From JALYLC01 sp963743275 (GTDB taxonomy: Bacteria; Actinomycetota; Thermoleophilia; Gaiellales; JALYLC01), in contig CAVUPB010000008.1 in the NCBI GenBank assembly GCA_963743275.1, forward strand, positions 186,001 to 250,000: a stretch of DNA of 64,000 bases, given 5' to 3'. Of this stretch, positions 34,434 to 44,156 are shown piece after piece (within the stretch, counting starts at the first letter, position 1; each line of letters begins with the position of its first letter). The notes beneath the pieces were generated by a model. That model saw only the letters and a program-made list of their open reading frames with translations. It did no database searches and was not told where the DNA came from. A program made the translations under genes and the position numbers.

Positions 34434-34631
34434 TCAGCCGTCCTCGAGGGTGAGCCGGAAGCCGCGGATGATCGCCTCGACGGCCTGCTCGAGGTCGAGC
34501 CCGGTCTGCGCCGCGACCTCGGCCGTGCTGCGGCCGCGCCGGAACAGGGCCCAGGCGACGAGGTCGAGCGGCATGATCTGCGGAGTGGCCACCTGCGGGG
34601 CCGTTCGACGCGCCGGGCCGGGCTCCTGCAT
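34434..34631 (-). CDS. Small HTH-like protein
   Basis: A 65-aa protein whose C-terminal half (ALFRRGRSTAEVAAQTGLDLEQAVEAI) looks like a helix-turn-helix of the DUF433/Xre-like kind. It could be a regulator of the SDR gene that follows 4 bases later. No specific family recognised. Confidence 0.55.
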   Translation of the reverse strand: MQEPGPARRTAPQVATPQIMPLDLVAWALFRRGRSTAEVAAQTGLDLEQAVEAIIRGFRLTLEDG

Positions 34632-34673
34632 GCGGATCGAATAGAGTCAGCGGGCGCCGAGCGCCCGCCGAGA

Positions 34674-35210
34674 ATGACCCCTCCCAACGCCATCACGCTC
34701 GCGCGGATGCTCGTCGTCCCCGTCGTCGTCTGGTTGATCCTGGCCGACTTCGCGAACCACGAGCGCTGGGCCGCGGTCGCCTACGGCATCGCCGCGTCGA
34801 CCGATTCGCTCGACGGCTACCTCGCGCGGCGGCGCGGCTGGACGAGCGTCGGCGGCGTCTTCCTCGATCCGCTGGCCGACAAGCTGCTCGTCATGGGCGC
34901 CCTGATCGCGCTCGTGGAGCAGGCGCGCGTGAGCGCATGGGTCGTGCTCGTCATCGTGGCGCGCGAGTTCGCCGTGACCGGCCTCCGGCTGGTGGCGGCC
35001 GGCGGCTCCAGCGTGATCGGCGCGTCGCAGCTCGGCAAGCTCAAGGCGTTCTCGCAGAACGTGATGGTCGTCTGCCTCCTGCTCGCCGCGCGCGATGCGG
35101 GCTGGACCTCAATCGTCGTCGCGATCGCGCTCGTGCTCACGATCGGGTCGTTCGCCGACTACTTCTGGCGCGGCCGTCACCACTTCCTCGTGCGAGGGGC
35201 TCCGCAATGA
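34674..35210 (+). CDS. pgsA: CDP-diacylglycerol-glycerol-3-phosphate 3-phosphatidyltransferase
   Basis: A 178-aa membrane enzyme of the CDP-alcohol phosphatidyltransferase family, making phosphatidylglycerophosphate. The signature is complete: DSLDGYLARRRG, then GVFLDPLADKLL (D-G-A-R ... G ... D ... D). The opening PNAITLARMLVVPVVVWLIL is typical of PgsA. Its stop overlaps the plsY start (ATGA), forming a two-gene phospholipid operon. Confidence 0.9.
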   Translation: MTPPNAITLARMLVVPVVVWLILADFANHERWAAVAYGIAASTDSLDGYLARRRGWTSVGGVFLDPLADKLLVMGALIALVEQARVSAWVVLVIVAREFAVTGLRLVAAGGSSVIGASQLGKLKAFSQNVMVVCLLLAARDAGWTSIVVAIALVLTIGSFADYFWRGRHHFLVRGAPQ

Positions 35211-35815
35211 CCGAAGTCGCACTGATCACCGCCGCCTACCTCGCGGGCTCGCTGCCGTTCGGCTACTGGCTCGTGCGCATCTTCCGCGGCGCCGACATCC
35301 GCACGCTCGGCTCGCACAACACGGGCGCCACGAACGTGTGGCGCAACTTCGGCTGGCGCTTCGGGGTCTCGACGCTCCTGCTCGACGTCGTCAAGGGCGC
35401 GCTCCCCGCGCTCGCGGCGCTGCACTGGTCGGGATCGCTGACGGCGTCGATCGCGGGCATCGCCGCGATGCTCGGGCACGGCTACCCGGTGCTGCTCGGC
35501 TTCGGCGGCGGCAAGGGCGTCGCGACCGGCGCCGGCGCGGCGCTCGCGCTCTTCCCCGCCGGCGTCGGGCTGGCGGCGCTGGCCTGGGCGATCGTCTTCC
35601 TCTCGCTGCGCTACGCGTCGCTCGCGTCGCTGACCTCGGCCGCCGTGTTCCTGGTGGCCGCGGTCGCGCTCGGCCGCGACTGGCCCGTGATCGCGTTCGG
35701 GGCGCTCGCGTTCGGATTCGTGGCGTACCGCCACCGTGCCAACATCTCCCGCCTGCGCGCGGGAACGGAGCCGCGCGCGCGTCTGCGCCGCGCGTCATCC
35801 GAGTCGCGTTCGTGA
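35207..35815 (+). CDS. plsY: Glycerol-3-phosphate acyltransferase PlsY
   Basis: A 202-aa polytopic enzyme that acylates glycerol-3-phosphate from acyl-phosphate. The three PlsY motifs are present: GSLPFGYWLVR, GSHNTGATNVWRNFG and GHGYPVLLGFGGGKGVATG. An Arg-rich tail extends past the last helix. It overlaps pgsA by the ATGA junction, so first and committed steps of phospholipid synthesis are expressed together. Confidence 0.93.
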   Translation: MTEVALITAAYLAGSLPFGYWLVRIFRGADIRTLGSHNTGATNVWRNFGWRFGVSTLLLDVVKGALPALAALHWSGSLTASIAGIAAMLGHGYPVLLGFGGGKGVATGAGAALALFPAGVGLAALAWAIVFLSLRYASLASLTSAAVFLVAAVALGRDWPVIAFGALAFGFVAYRHRANISRLRAGTEPRARLRRASSESRS

Positions 35816-35860
35816 CACGGGGTGCTTGGATAGTCGCGGAACTTCGGCCACACTGAGGGT

Positions 35861-36592
35861 GTGCTCGGACCGTGGCGCAAGGGTGAGGCCAGCGACGTCC
35901 GGCGCGCACTCAAGCAGGCGCGCCGCCGTCAGGCCTGGATGCGGCGACTCCCGCCGCGCGAGCTCGAACGCATCGTGGCGACGGTCGAGTCCGACCTCGA
36001 GCGCTTCCCCACGAAGGACAGCCTGCTCGAGCACCTGGCGCGGCTGCACTTCGACGCGCGCGCACGGCAGGAGGCGATCGGGCTCGAGGAAGCGCGCCGC
36101 CACCCCGACAGCGCGCGGCGCATCGTCGAGACCGCGATCTTCGAGCGGCGCTACGGCGTCAAGCTCACCGAGGCGCTCGATCTCGGCGGGCCGGTCGGCG
36201 ACGAGGAGTCCGATCAGGCCAACCTCTACGTCGAGGGCGTCCTGCGCCGCCTCGGCATCGCCTACCAGACGCTCGACCGCGGCCGCTGGCTGATCGAGAG
36301 CGACGGCTGCGCCGTCTACCTGCAGCACTACGCCGGCGAGCGCGTGCTCGACGTCTACGCGCCGATCATGCCGCTCGACTCCGACGACGACCACACCGAG
36401 CTGTTCCGCGACCTCCTCGGCTCCAACGGGGGCTCGATCGCCGGCGGCTTCTACGGCATCTGCTCGTTCAGCGAGTCGGGCTCGCATCTCTGCGCCTGCG
36501 GGCGCCTGGCGACGGCGCACCTCGTCGGCCCCGAGGTCGTCTACGTGCTCAACTCGGTCGTCGCGCTCGCCGAGCGCCTCAACGCCGAGTAG
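35861..36592 (+). CDS. Conserved-looking protein of unknown function
   Basis: A 243-aa cytoplasmic protein. The first 100 residues are basic and helical (RRALKQARRRQAWMRRLPPR). The second half is an alpha/beta domain (RRLGIAYQTLDRGRWLIESD, then RVLDVYAPIMPLD) that faintly recalls the YbjN/type-III-chaperone fold. The C-terminus has a cysteine pair (SHLCACGRLATAHLVGPEV). GTG start. It converges on a secreted-protein gene across an inverted repeat. I do not recognise the family. Confidence 0.65.
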   Translation: MLGPWRKGEASDVRRALKQARRRQAWMRRLPPRELERIVATVESDLERFPTKDSLLEHLARLHFDARARQEAIGLEEARRHPDSARRIVETAIFERRYGVKLTEALDLGGPVGDEESDQANLYVEGVLRRLGIAYQTLDRGRWLIESDGCAVYLQHYAGERVLDVYAPIMPLDSDDDHTELFRDLLGSNGGSIAGGFYGICSFSESGSHLCACGRLATAHLVGPEVVYVLNSVVALAERLNAE

Positions 36593-36601
36593 CGACCGCT
36601 G

Positions 36602-36687
36602 GATGATTGATTCCACGGCTGGTGTGGGCCGTGTTGGGGTTGACGAAAGGGCGTCTGACGCCGGTCGCGGAATCAGCTCCAATCATC
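36602..36687. repeat. Inverted repeat between convergent genes
   Basis: GATGATTGATTCC near 36602-36614 is mirrored by GGAATC at 36669-36674 and CAATCATC at 36680-36687, enclosing roughly 60 bases. The right arm runs to the stop codon of the secreted-protein gene. It may be a bidirectional terminator or the scar of a small mobile element. Confidence 0.45.
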
Positions 36688-37541
36688 TAGCTGGTCTTGC
36701 ACGTTAGTGCGAACACGTTGCTCGAGCTGAGAGTGTCGGAAATGACGGTGAAGCTCGTCGGCACGGTTGCGCCGGCTGCGCAGGCTCCCGTGCTCGGGAT
36801 CGTGAGTGACGGGCCCGTGGCCGTCGCGGTCAGGGAAGTGGCGAAGAGCGAGCTCATGCCGGCGTAACTCACCCCATCAGAGCTCAGGGAGCCGAGTGTG
36901 AGCGTGAAACCGTTCGCTTGCTTGCTGCCGCTGACGGAGAAGGCGATCGTCTTCGCCGGGGGGAACGTGGCGAATCCGGCCGTATCGAACTTGCCGGAGC
37001 AATTCGGTCCGCTTGTGAGCGTCGCCTTCCCCGTACCCGCCGTGATCGTACCGCCGGGCTGGACAGTGAACGAGAAGTCGCTGTGCCAGTGATCGTTGCA
37101 CTGCGCCCCGCCACCGTCGCTATAGACATACACGCGCTGACTGTCGCTCTCGATGGTGCCCGACCATGTCGTAGGTAGCAGCGGATTGCCTGGGCCGCCG
37201 GTCGCTGCCCCGCCGGCGCTCACGAGGACGGCCCCATGCTTGCGACCGTCGACCTTGTACGAGTAGCGGCCGGCCGCCGCGAAGTGAAGCGTATGCCGCC
37301 CGTGCGGCGACAGGGTAAAGCTCGGAAACCGGCCGCCGCTCCAGACGACGCGGTGGCGGACGCCGGTGGCGTTCGTCCAAGTCACCGGCTGGGCAACTTG
37401 CGCCTTCGCGAGCACGGGTTTCGGACCCGCCGCAGAGACGGCGATCGAGACCCTGGCGCTTCCGCTCGACGCCGGTGCAGCGACGACCAGGCACGCGAGT
37501 CCGAAGCACGCCAGTCCGACGATTGTGGCGATTCTGCGCAT
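36687..37541 (-). CDS. Secreted protein with N-terminal cupredoxin-like domain
   Basis: A 284-aa exported protein (signal MRRIATIVGLACFGLACLVV, cleaved near APASS). Residues 30-105 resemble a plastocyanin-like sandwich (VTWTNATGVRHRVVWSGG ... AAGRYSYKVDG), with His present but no clear Cys-His-Met copper site. A Gly/Pro linker and a second beta-rich domain with four cysteines (GGAQCNDHWHSDF, SGPNCSGKFD, GACAAG, LTCKTS) follow. Probably extracellular; function unknown. Its lower GC and AT-richer codons differ somewhat from its neighbours. Confidence 0.7.
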   Translation of the reverse strand: MRRIATIVGLACFGLACLVVAAPASSGSARVSIAVSAAGPKPVLAKAQVAQPVTWTNATGVRHRVVWSGGRFPSFTLSPHGRHTLHFAAAGRYSYKVDGRKHGAVLVSAGGAATGGPGNPLLPTTWSGTIESDSQRVYVYSDGGGAQCNDHWHSDFSFTVQPGGTITAGTGKATLTSGPNCSGKFDTAGFATFPPAKTIAFSVSGSKQANGFTLTLGSLSSDGVSYAGMSSLFATSLTATATGPSLTIPSTGACAAGATVPTSFTVISDTLSSSNVFALTCKTS

Positions 37542-37732
37542 GGGCTGGGCGAGCTTACAGATGTGCTGCGACGCTTGGGCCTCGCGCACGCTGCGGAGCA
37601 CGTCGCGCCCGAGCCCCAGGCTATCTCGGGCGCGGCGTTGCGCTCATCGGGCGCCTGAGCGTGGTAGCTGTCTCGGCGACGTCGAGCACGCCCTGCCAGT
37701 GAAGGTCACTCGCCGGCTACACCGCATGACCG

Positions 37733-38710
37733 CTAGCTGCGCAGCCAGTCGTCGAGCGACGCATGCGCACCGCCGTCGCCGCCCGCGATCTCGCGGCGCA
37801 GCTCGCCCAGCAGCCCCGTGCGCTCGGCGATCACGTCGTGCGCGTGGATCGTCTCGAAGTTGCGCTGGTGGGCCTGGACGAAGGCGTCGTCCTCGAGCTC
37901 GGGAAACTCGTCGACGACGCCGGCGATCATCTCGCGCACGACGTCCTCGACGAAGCGCGGGTTCGCGTGCGCCTGCTCGACGACGTGCAGCTCGTCGGAG
38001 CGCTTGAGCAGCGTCAGGATCGGCGCCGACATCGAGCGCTCGGCGATCGCCGCGAGGCGCTCGGCCGGCACGTGCTCGCGCGTGCCGAGCAGCAGCGTGG
38101 CCTCGCCGCGCTGGTTGTGCGTGGCGATCGGGACGGTGTCGAGGATGCGCTCGCGCTCCTCCTCGCCGTAGCCGAGCGCGGCCAGGCGCTCGTCGGCGTG
38201 GTCGCGCACGAGCCCCTGCGCGCACGGGCAGGCGGTGATGCCACGGATGCGCACGCCGACCGCCCGGCGCGTTCCCTGCGCGCTCGCCGTGGCGACGCCG
38301 ATCAGGGTCGAGATCTCCTGGCTCGGGAGCCCGCTGCGCGGCGCCGTGCGCGTCGTCGACTGGATCGCCTCGATGCGCACCTGCGATCGCAGCGCGCCCT
38401 GGCGGCCGAGCGTCTCGCGCGCGATCGCGCTCGCGAGCTCCTCGACGTGCAGCGACTCGCCGATCACGAGCCGTTCGATCGACTCGCCGATCTGCTCGGG
38501 GAAGCGCGACATGTGCACGCCCTTGTGCGCCGGGTCGAGATCGACCGTGCACTCGAGCTGGGCGGCGTAGAGGCGCTCCTTGCCGCCGTGGGCGATGCGG
38601 ATGACGCTCTGGATCCCCGTCACGCCGGCGCGCGTGAGCGACACGCGCACGCGCGGGGCGGATGCCTGCACGTCGTGGCGCAGGGCGACGTCGTCGCTCG
38701 CGGAGGTCAC
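37733..38710 (-). CDS. folE2: GTP cyclohydrolase I, type IB
   Basis: A 325-aa FolE2/MptA-family enzyme, converting GTP to dihydroneopterin triphosphate for folate synthesis. The metal-binding stretch GITACPCAQGLV is diagnostic; GVHMSRFPEQIGESIERL and HAHDVIAER are also present. FolE2 works with several metals and is often the zinc-sparing form. GTG start at 38710. Along with ThyX it gives the window two folate-linked genes, but they are not adjacent. Confidence 0.93.
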   Translation of the reverse strand: MTSASDDVALRHDVQASAPRVRVSLTRAGVTGIQSVIRIAHGGKERLYAAQLECTVDLDPAHKGVHMSRFPEQIGESIERLVIGESLHVEELASAIARETLGRQGALRSQVRIEAIQSTTRTAPRSGLPSQEISTLIGVATASAQGTRRAVGVRIRGITACPCAQGLVRDHADERLAALGYGEEERERILDTVPIATHNQRGEATLLLGTREHVPAERLAAIAERSMSAPILTLLKRSDELHVVEQAHANPRFVEDVVREMIAGVVDEFPELEDDAFVQAHQRNFETIHAHDVIAERTGLLGELRREIAGGDGGAHASLDDWLRS

Positions 38711-38764
38711 GCCCCGGATCGTACGCGCGTTGGCGTGGGATCAACTACAGCTACGGCGGCGTCC

Positions 38765-39772
38765 ATGCTCCAGCGCTTTCTCCGGAACTGGCGGGAACCG
38801 GGCTCGATCTTCGAGCATGTCGACGCGCACGTCCGGCCGGGCGTCCGCGGGCTCGCCGAGGGCGGGGACGTGCTGCCCGACGAGCAGACGCGCACGCCCG
38901 GCGACGGCGAGGGCCTCTTCGGTCCCGGCCCGCGCGACGAGCAGGCGGTCGACGCGCTCTACGACGCGCTCACGGCGCTCGCCGCCAAGCAGAACGCGGT
39001 CACGCGGGGCAGGGTGCGCCGGCTCTTCCGCGAGGGCGACGTGCGGGTCCGGATCGACGGGCTGCGCGACCGGCTGACCGCCGAGTCCCCGCCGCACGCC
39101 GAGCGCCTGTATCCCGAGCTGCGCGAGATCCTGCTGACCTCGGGCCACCGCGACGAGGTCAAGTACGCGATGGCGCTCGTGAGCGGCTTCGGCCGCCGCG
39201 AGGACGCCGACCTCTTCCGGGTGCTCGGCCGCCACGAGGAGTTCACGCTCTACGCCGCCGTCGCGCTCGCGACGGTCAGCGACGATCCCGTCGGCGAGTG
39301 GCTGGGCCTGCTCGAGCACGTCTCGGGCTGGGGGCGCAGCGAGCTCGCCGGGCTCATCCTGCGCGACCCCCAGCCGGAGGCGGTGCGCGAGCGGCTCGTC
39401 CGGGGCGGGCCGGGCGAGGGCAACGCGCTCGCGCTCGCGCGCGGGTGCCGGCTCGACCAGCTGCTGGCACGCCCCGAGATCGACGACGAGCTGCTCGCGG
39501 GCGCGCGCGAGGTCGTGGACGCCCTCGTCTGGCGCGGGAACCCGCCGTTCCTGCTCGCCGCCTACGAGCACGCGGGGCCGGCCGTGGAGTCGCTGCTCGG
39601 CCACCTCGCGGCCCGCCCGCACGGCCCGGCCGAGGTCGCGACCGTGCGCGAGCTGATGTCCTGTCTCGAGGACGGCGACGGCGACTACGACGAGGCCTGC
39701 GGGTTCGGCGACGATCGCCTCGCGCGCGTTCTCGCACAGTGCGCGGCGTACCTCGGCGCCGCCGCGCCGTAG
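38765..39772 (+). CDS. Unknown, acidic helical protein
   Basis: A 335-aa acidic protein that appears almost wholly alpha-helical. Its blocks resemble HEAT-like pairs (EILLTSGHRDEVKYAMALVS; LRDPQPEAVRERLVRGGPGE; REVVDALVWRGNPPFLLAAY). No catalytic motif or signal is seen. Clean start MLQRFLRNWREPGSIFEHVD after a divergent folE2. A helical scaffold is plausible, but I do not recognise the family. Confidence 0.6.
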   Translation: MLQRFLRNWREPGSIFEHVDAHVRPGVRGLAEGGDVLPDEQTRTPGDGEGLFGPGPRDEQAVDALYDALTALAAKQNAVTRGRVRRLFREGDVRVRIDGLRDRLTAESPPHAERLYPELREILLTSGHRDEVKYAMALVSGFGRREDADLFRVLGRHEEFTLYAAVALATVSDDPVGEWLGLLEHVSGWGRSELAGLILRDPQPEAVRERLVRGGPGEGNALALARGCRLDQLLARPEIDDELLAGAREVVDALVWRGNPPFLLAAYEHAGPAVESLLGHLAARPHGPAEVATVRELMSCLEDGDGDYDEACGFGDDRLARVLAQCAAYLGAAAP

Positions 39773-39829
39773 GGGGCATCGCGCTCCGCGCTCGCGGAGC
39801 CCTCCCGCATCCATTACCCTGGCCCGGCC

Positions 39830-40414
39830 GTGCGCGGAGAACCCAGCGATCTCCCGAACCTCGTCGTCGACGCCTGTCACGACCTCCGGACGCCGCTCGC
39901 GGCGGCCTTCGGCTTCGCGCGCACGATCGAGCGCATGGGCGGCGTCACGGGCGACAACGCCATGTACCTGCAGCAGGTGATCGAGGCGACGCAGGAGCTC
40001 GAGCAGCTGATCGCCGCGCTCTCCGCGGTCGCGCACGGCGAGCGCGGCACGTTGCGGCTGCGCCCGCAGCCCGTCGATCTCGGCGAGCTCGTCCTCGAGG
40101 CGTCGGAGGGCAGCGGGCACGCACTCGAGAGCCCGGTCGTCGCCGGCATGATCGAGACCGATCCGGCGCGCGCGGTCACCTCGCTCGTGTGGCTGGCGGC
40201 GCCGTTCGTGGAGGCCGCGCCGTCGGGCCGTGAGCGCGTGTGGAGCATCGCCGGCGCGGACACGGTCACGTTCGGGCCGCTGGCCGGGCTCGACGCCGAG
40301 CTGTTCGAGCGCGACCTGCGCGCCTACGCGGGGCGGCGCGTGCTCTCGCTGCTCGCTGCGGAGGTGGCGATCGACGGCGAGCGCGTGCGCGTGCGCTTCC
40401 CGCTCGTCACTTGA
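39830..40414 (+). CDS. HisKA-only, histidine-kinase-like protein lacking an ATPase domain
   Basis: A 194-aa protein. Residues 8-75 match a HisKA dimerisation domain with the phospho-acceptor box NLVVDACHDLRTPLAAAFGF. The remainder (DLGELVLEAS ... RVLSLLAAEVAIDGERVRVR) keeps the outline of a HATPase fold but has no recognisable N, G1 or G2 boxes, so ATP binding is unlikely. It may be a phosphotransfer or decoy protein. GTG start. Its end overlaps the convergent mutM-like gene by 8 bases. Confidence 0.6.
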   Translation: MRGEPSDLPNLVVDACHDLRTPLAAAFGFARTIERMGGVTGDNAMYLQQVIEATQELEQLIAALSAVAHGERGTLRLRPQPVDLGELVLEASEGSGHALESPVVAGMIETDPARAVTSLVWLAAPFVEAAPSGRERVWSIAGADTVTFGPLAGLDAELFERDLRAYAGRRVLSLLAAEVAIDGERVRVRFPLVT

Positions 40415-41256
40415 GCAGGCGCGAGCGCCGGCGATCGGCATAGACCTGCCCGCCCGTCTGGCACGACGGGCAGTAGACGACCTGGTGGTCGGCGAAGTCG
40501 ACGTTCATGAGCGTCGACCCGCAGCGCGGGCAGGCCTCGCCGGCATGGCCGTGGATGTCGTAGACCTCGGGGTTGTGCTTCTTGGCGACCATGCGCGGGC
40601 CGCGCGGCCGGAAGCGCTCGATGCCCTCGGTCAGCGTGCTGCGGATGGCCGCGAGCAGGCGCGTGCGCTCTTCCGGCGACAGGCGGTCGGCCGGCGCGAA
40701 CGGCGCGAGCTGCGCGGCGTGCAGGATCTCGTTGGCGTAGGCGCGCCCGATGCCGAGGATCGCGCGCTGGTCGCGCAGCAGCGTGTGCAGCTGCCCGCCG
40801 CGCGCGAGTGCCGTCGCGAGCGCGGCGTCGTCGAAGGACGGCTCGAGCGGCTCGGGGCCGAGGCGGGTGAACTCCTCGTCGAGCTCGGCCGACTTCAGCA
40901 GCCGCACGCGCACCTGCTTGCGCGTCACGCGCTCGCTCACGACGAGCTCGCCGTCGTCCTCGAAGTGCACGCGCCAGCACGGCTCCGGGCGGGCGCTTCT
41001 GGCCGGGCTCGACGTAGGCCATCTTGCCCGCGGTCATGAGGTGGATCGTGAGGACGAGCTCGTCGTCCGTCGCGAACAGCAGGTGCTTGCCGCGGCGCCG
41101 GGCGCCGGCGAGCGCGTGGCCGCCGAGCCAGTCGATCGGGGGCGTCGCGGTCTTGACCACGGCGAAGTGCGCGACCGGCACGTCGCGCACCGGCGCGCGC
41201 GACACCAGCGGATCGAGCGCTTCGACGAGCGCCTCGAGCTCGGGCAGCTCGGGCAT
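40407..41256 (-). CDS. mutM: Fpg/Nei-family DNA glycosylase, frameshifted
   Basis: A formamidopyrimidine-DNA-glycosylase-family protein. The N-terminus MPELPELEALVEAL provides the catalytic Pro2-Glu3. The conserved Lys is in RRRGKHLLFATDDE, the H2TH region is RAYANEILHAAQLAPFAP, and the zinc finger is CPRCGS...CPSCQTGG. Translation breaks near 40985: the frame with YVEPGQKRPPG ends and EPCWRVHFEDDGEL continues in another. One base restores about 282 aa. In a repair gene this looks more like a sequencing indel than decay. 'mutM' is a family-level label. Confidence 0.8.
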
Positions 41257-41276
41257 GCCGGTATCGTACGCGGGCC

Positions 41277-42251
41277 GTGGAGACTGGCGTCGTCGAGGAG
41301 GTGCGCGGGGGCGTCGTCGAGGCGCGTCACCGCGTGCACGCCGTCGTCGTGGACGCCGCGGGCGCCGTGCTCGCGTCCGCGGGCGACCCCGCGTTCCCGT
41401 GCATGTTGCGCAGCGCGGCCAAGCCGCTGCAGGCCCTGCCCGCCGTGCGCGACGGCGTGATCCCCCGCTACGACCTGGCCGCACGCCACGTCGCGGTCGC
41501 CTGCGGCTCGCACGAGGGCACGCCCGCGCACGCCGCCGCGGTGGCCGAGCTCGTCGCGCGCGCGGGCCTTCCGCTGGCCGCGCTGCGCCCGCGCGGCGTG
41601 CACCCGCCGCTCGCCGCAGGCGCCGCGCGCGCACTCGCGCTCGCCGGCCGGGTGCCGACCGTGCTCGAGCACAACTGCTCCGGCAACCACGCGCTCATGC
41701 TGCTGCGCGAGTGCATGCTCGGGCGCGATCCCGCCGCCTACCTCGATGCCGGCGGGCCGGCGCAGGCCGATGCGACCGAGGCGGTCGCGCTGGCGTGCGA
41801 CTGCACGCCCGTGGTCGCGGGCGACCGCTGCGGCATGCGCGCCTACTCGGTGCCGCTGCGCAATGCCGCGCTGGCCTACCTGCGGCTCGCGGGCCACGGC
41901 ATGCCCGAGCCGTATGCCGACGCCGCCCGCGCGGTGGCCGGCGCCATGGGCGAGGCGCCCGAGATGGTCGCGGGGCCGGGATCGTTCGACTCGCTCGTGA
42001 ACGCGCTGCCCGGCGTCGTCGCCAAGCGCGGCGCGATGGGCGTGTTCTGCTGCGCGAGCGCGCAGAGCGGGCGCGGCGGCGCGCTCAAGGTCGAGGACGG
42101 CTCGTTCGAGGCGATGGAGATCGCCGCGCTCTGGCTGCTCGAGGCAGTCGCGGGCCCGATGGGCGGGGCCTTCGACCCCTGGCGCGACCGTGCGATCGGC
42201 GACGGCGACGGGAACCCCGTCGGCGGCTGGTCGAGCACACTCGTGCTATAG
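41277..42251 (+). CDS. L-asparaginase II-type protein (thermolabile/rhizobial family)
   Basis: A 324-aa protein of the PF06089 family, unrelated to E. coli asparaginases; characterised members hydrolyse asparagine. Family blocks: FPCMLRSAAKPLQALP, VACGSHEGTPAH, LEHNCSGNHALMLL, AGDRCGMRAYSVPLRN and GPGSFDSLVNALPG. The length is usual (320-340). GTG start, 20 bases from the divergent mutM start, so the two share a promoter region. Confidence 0.87.
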   Translation: METGVVEEVRGGVVEARHRVHAVVVDAAGAVLASAGDPAFPCMLRSAAKPLQALPAVRDGVIPRYDLAARHVAVACGSHEGTPAHAAAVAELVARAGLPLAALRPRGVHPPLAAGAARALALAGRVPTVLEHNCSGNHALMLLRECMLGRDPAAYLDAGGPAQADATEAVALACDCTPVVAGDRCGMRAYSVPLRNAALAYLRLAGHGMPEPYADAARAVAGAMGEAPEMVAGPGSFDSLVNALPGVVAKRGAMGVFCCASAQSGRGGALKVEDGSFEAMEIAALWLLEAVAGPMGGAFDPWRDRAIGDGDGNPVGGWSSTLVL

Positions 42252-42494
42252 CCAATGCTGCTATAGCCCGTCGCGAAACCCCCCGCTCACGCCCGTATTC
42301 CCGCTGTTGGTCCAGAACTGCCAGCGCTTTTCGGTAGGTTCCGAATCCCGCAATTTGCGACTGCGTTCCCGTCACCTATGCTGCCCGCCACCTCGGATCC
42401 GCGGCTGGATCTTCGGGGCAGTGCAGGTGGGTCGCTCCGCGCTCTACGGGCGGAGTGCCATACGAACCGGGAGGTGCGGTATGGGGGCCAGGGA

Positions 42495-43577
<1,083 letters not shown>

Positions 43578-43634
43578 TCCAGCAGCGCTTTTCGCTAAGA
43601 TCAACGGGCGGCCGCCAAGGTGGCCGCGCGTGTC

Positions 43635-43717
43635 GGGAGTGTGCCCGAGAGGCTAAAGGGGACGGGCTGTAAACCCGTTGGCGTATGCCTACGTTGGTTC
43701 GAATCCAACCGCTCCCA
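43635..43717 (+). tRNA. tRNA-Tyr (GTA), island integration target
   Basis: An 83-nt class II tRNA: acceptor GGGAGTG with CGCTCCC (one T-G), anticodon stem ACGGG/CCCGT with loop CTGTAAA (anticodon GTA), a long variable arm, T arm GGTTCGAATCC, discriminator A. Its 3' two thirds (43662-43717) are duplicated exactly at 57047-57102, so the present 3' part was supplied by the integrated island. Confidence 0.95.
43662..43717. repeat. attL: 56-bp direct repeat in tRNA-Tyr
   Basis: Starts with ACGGGCTGTAAACCCGTTGG in the anticodon stem and runs to the tRNA discriminator. It is identical over 56 bases to 57047-57102. The flanking bases differ on both sides, which defines the repeat ends. Confidence 0.93.
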
Positions 43718-43724
43718 TCGACCG

Positions 43725-43750
43725 GAAAGGCCCGCATCTGCGGGCCTTTC
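43725..43750 (+). terminator. tRNA-Tyr terminator (island-supplied)
   Basis: GAAAGGCCCGCA and TGCGGGCCTTTC, arms of 12 bp with a 2-base nominal loop, 8 bases after the tRNA. A related hairpin follows attR, so the island restored both tRNA end and terminator. Confidence 0.8.
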
Positions 43751-44156
43751 TGCGTTTGCGGCGGATCGCGTTCGAACGGCGGAAGGCGCATGGAGGCGCA
43801 GGCGAACGCACGAAAAAGCCGCGCAAAAAGCCGCGCACCTGGTAACCCGTTGGCGCGGCTCGCGCCGCGGAGCCGGCTCGACGTTCTATGCGTGTCGCGC
43901 CGGTCCGCTGCATCGGCAATCTGGCTCCGGCACTCCATCCACCGCGCCTTACCTGCGCCCGTCAGCACAACGCCCGGCCACGACCGGCACCGTCTCGATT
44001 CCGAATCCCTCAGATCTGACGCCCGTCCGCTCTGCCAGCCCCGCCAGAATCCCTCACCGAAAAACGCCTCATCCGATCACCCACACCGTGGCACTGGCGG
44101 TGAAATTGGTATACGCGGCCGGTCTGCCGAGGTTCGTCTGACGTACGCGGCTACGG
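43751..44156. other. Gene-free left end of the island
   Basis: About 400 bases between the tRNA terminator and the RES toxin stop. I see no convincing coding frame, RNA gene or strong hairpin. It may hold integrase arm sites, but none was recognised. Confidence 0.5.

Noticed and set aside
44101..44156. Possible small tRNA-like or second integrase site near the left island end
   Set aside because: No cloverleaf or repeat of the att core could be built.
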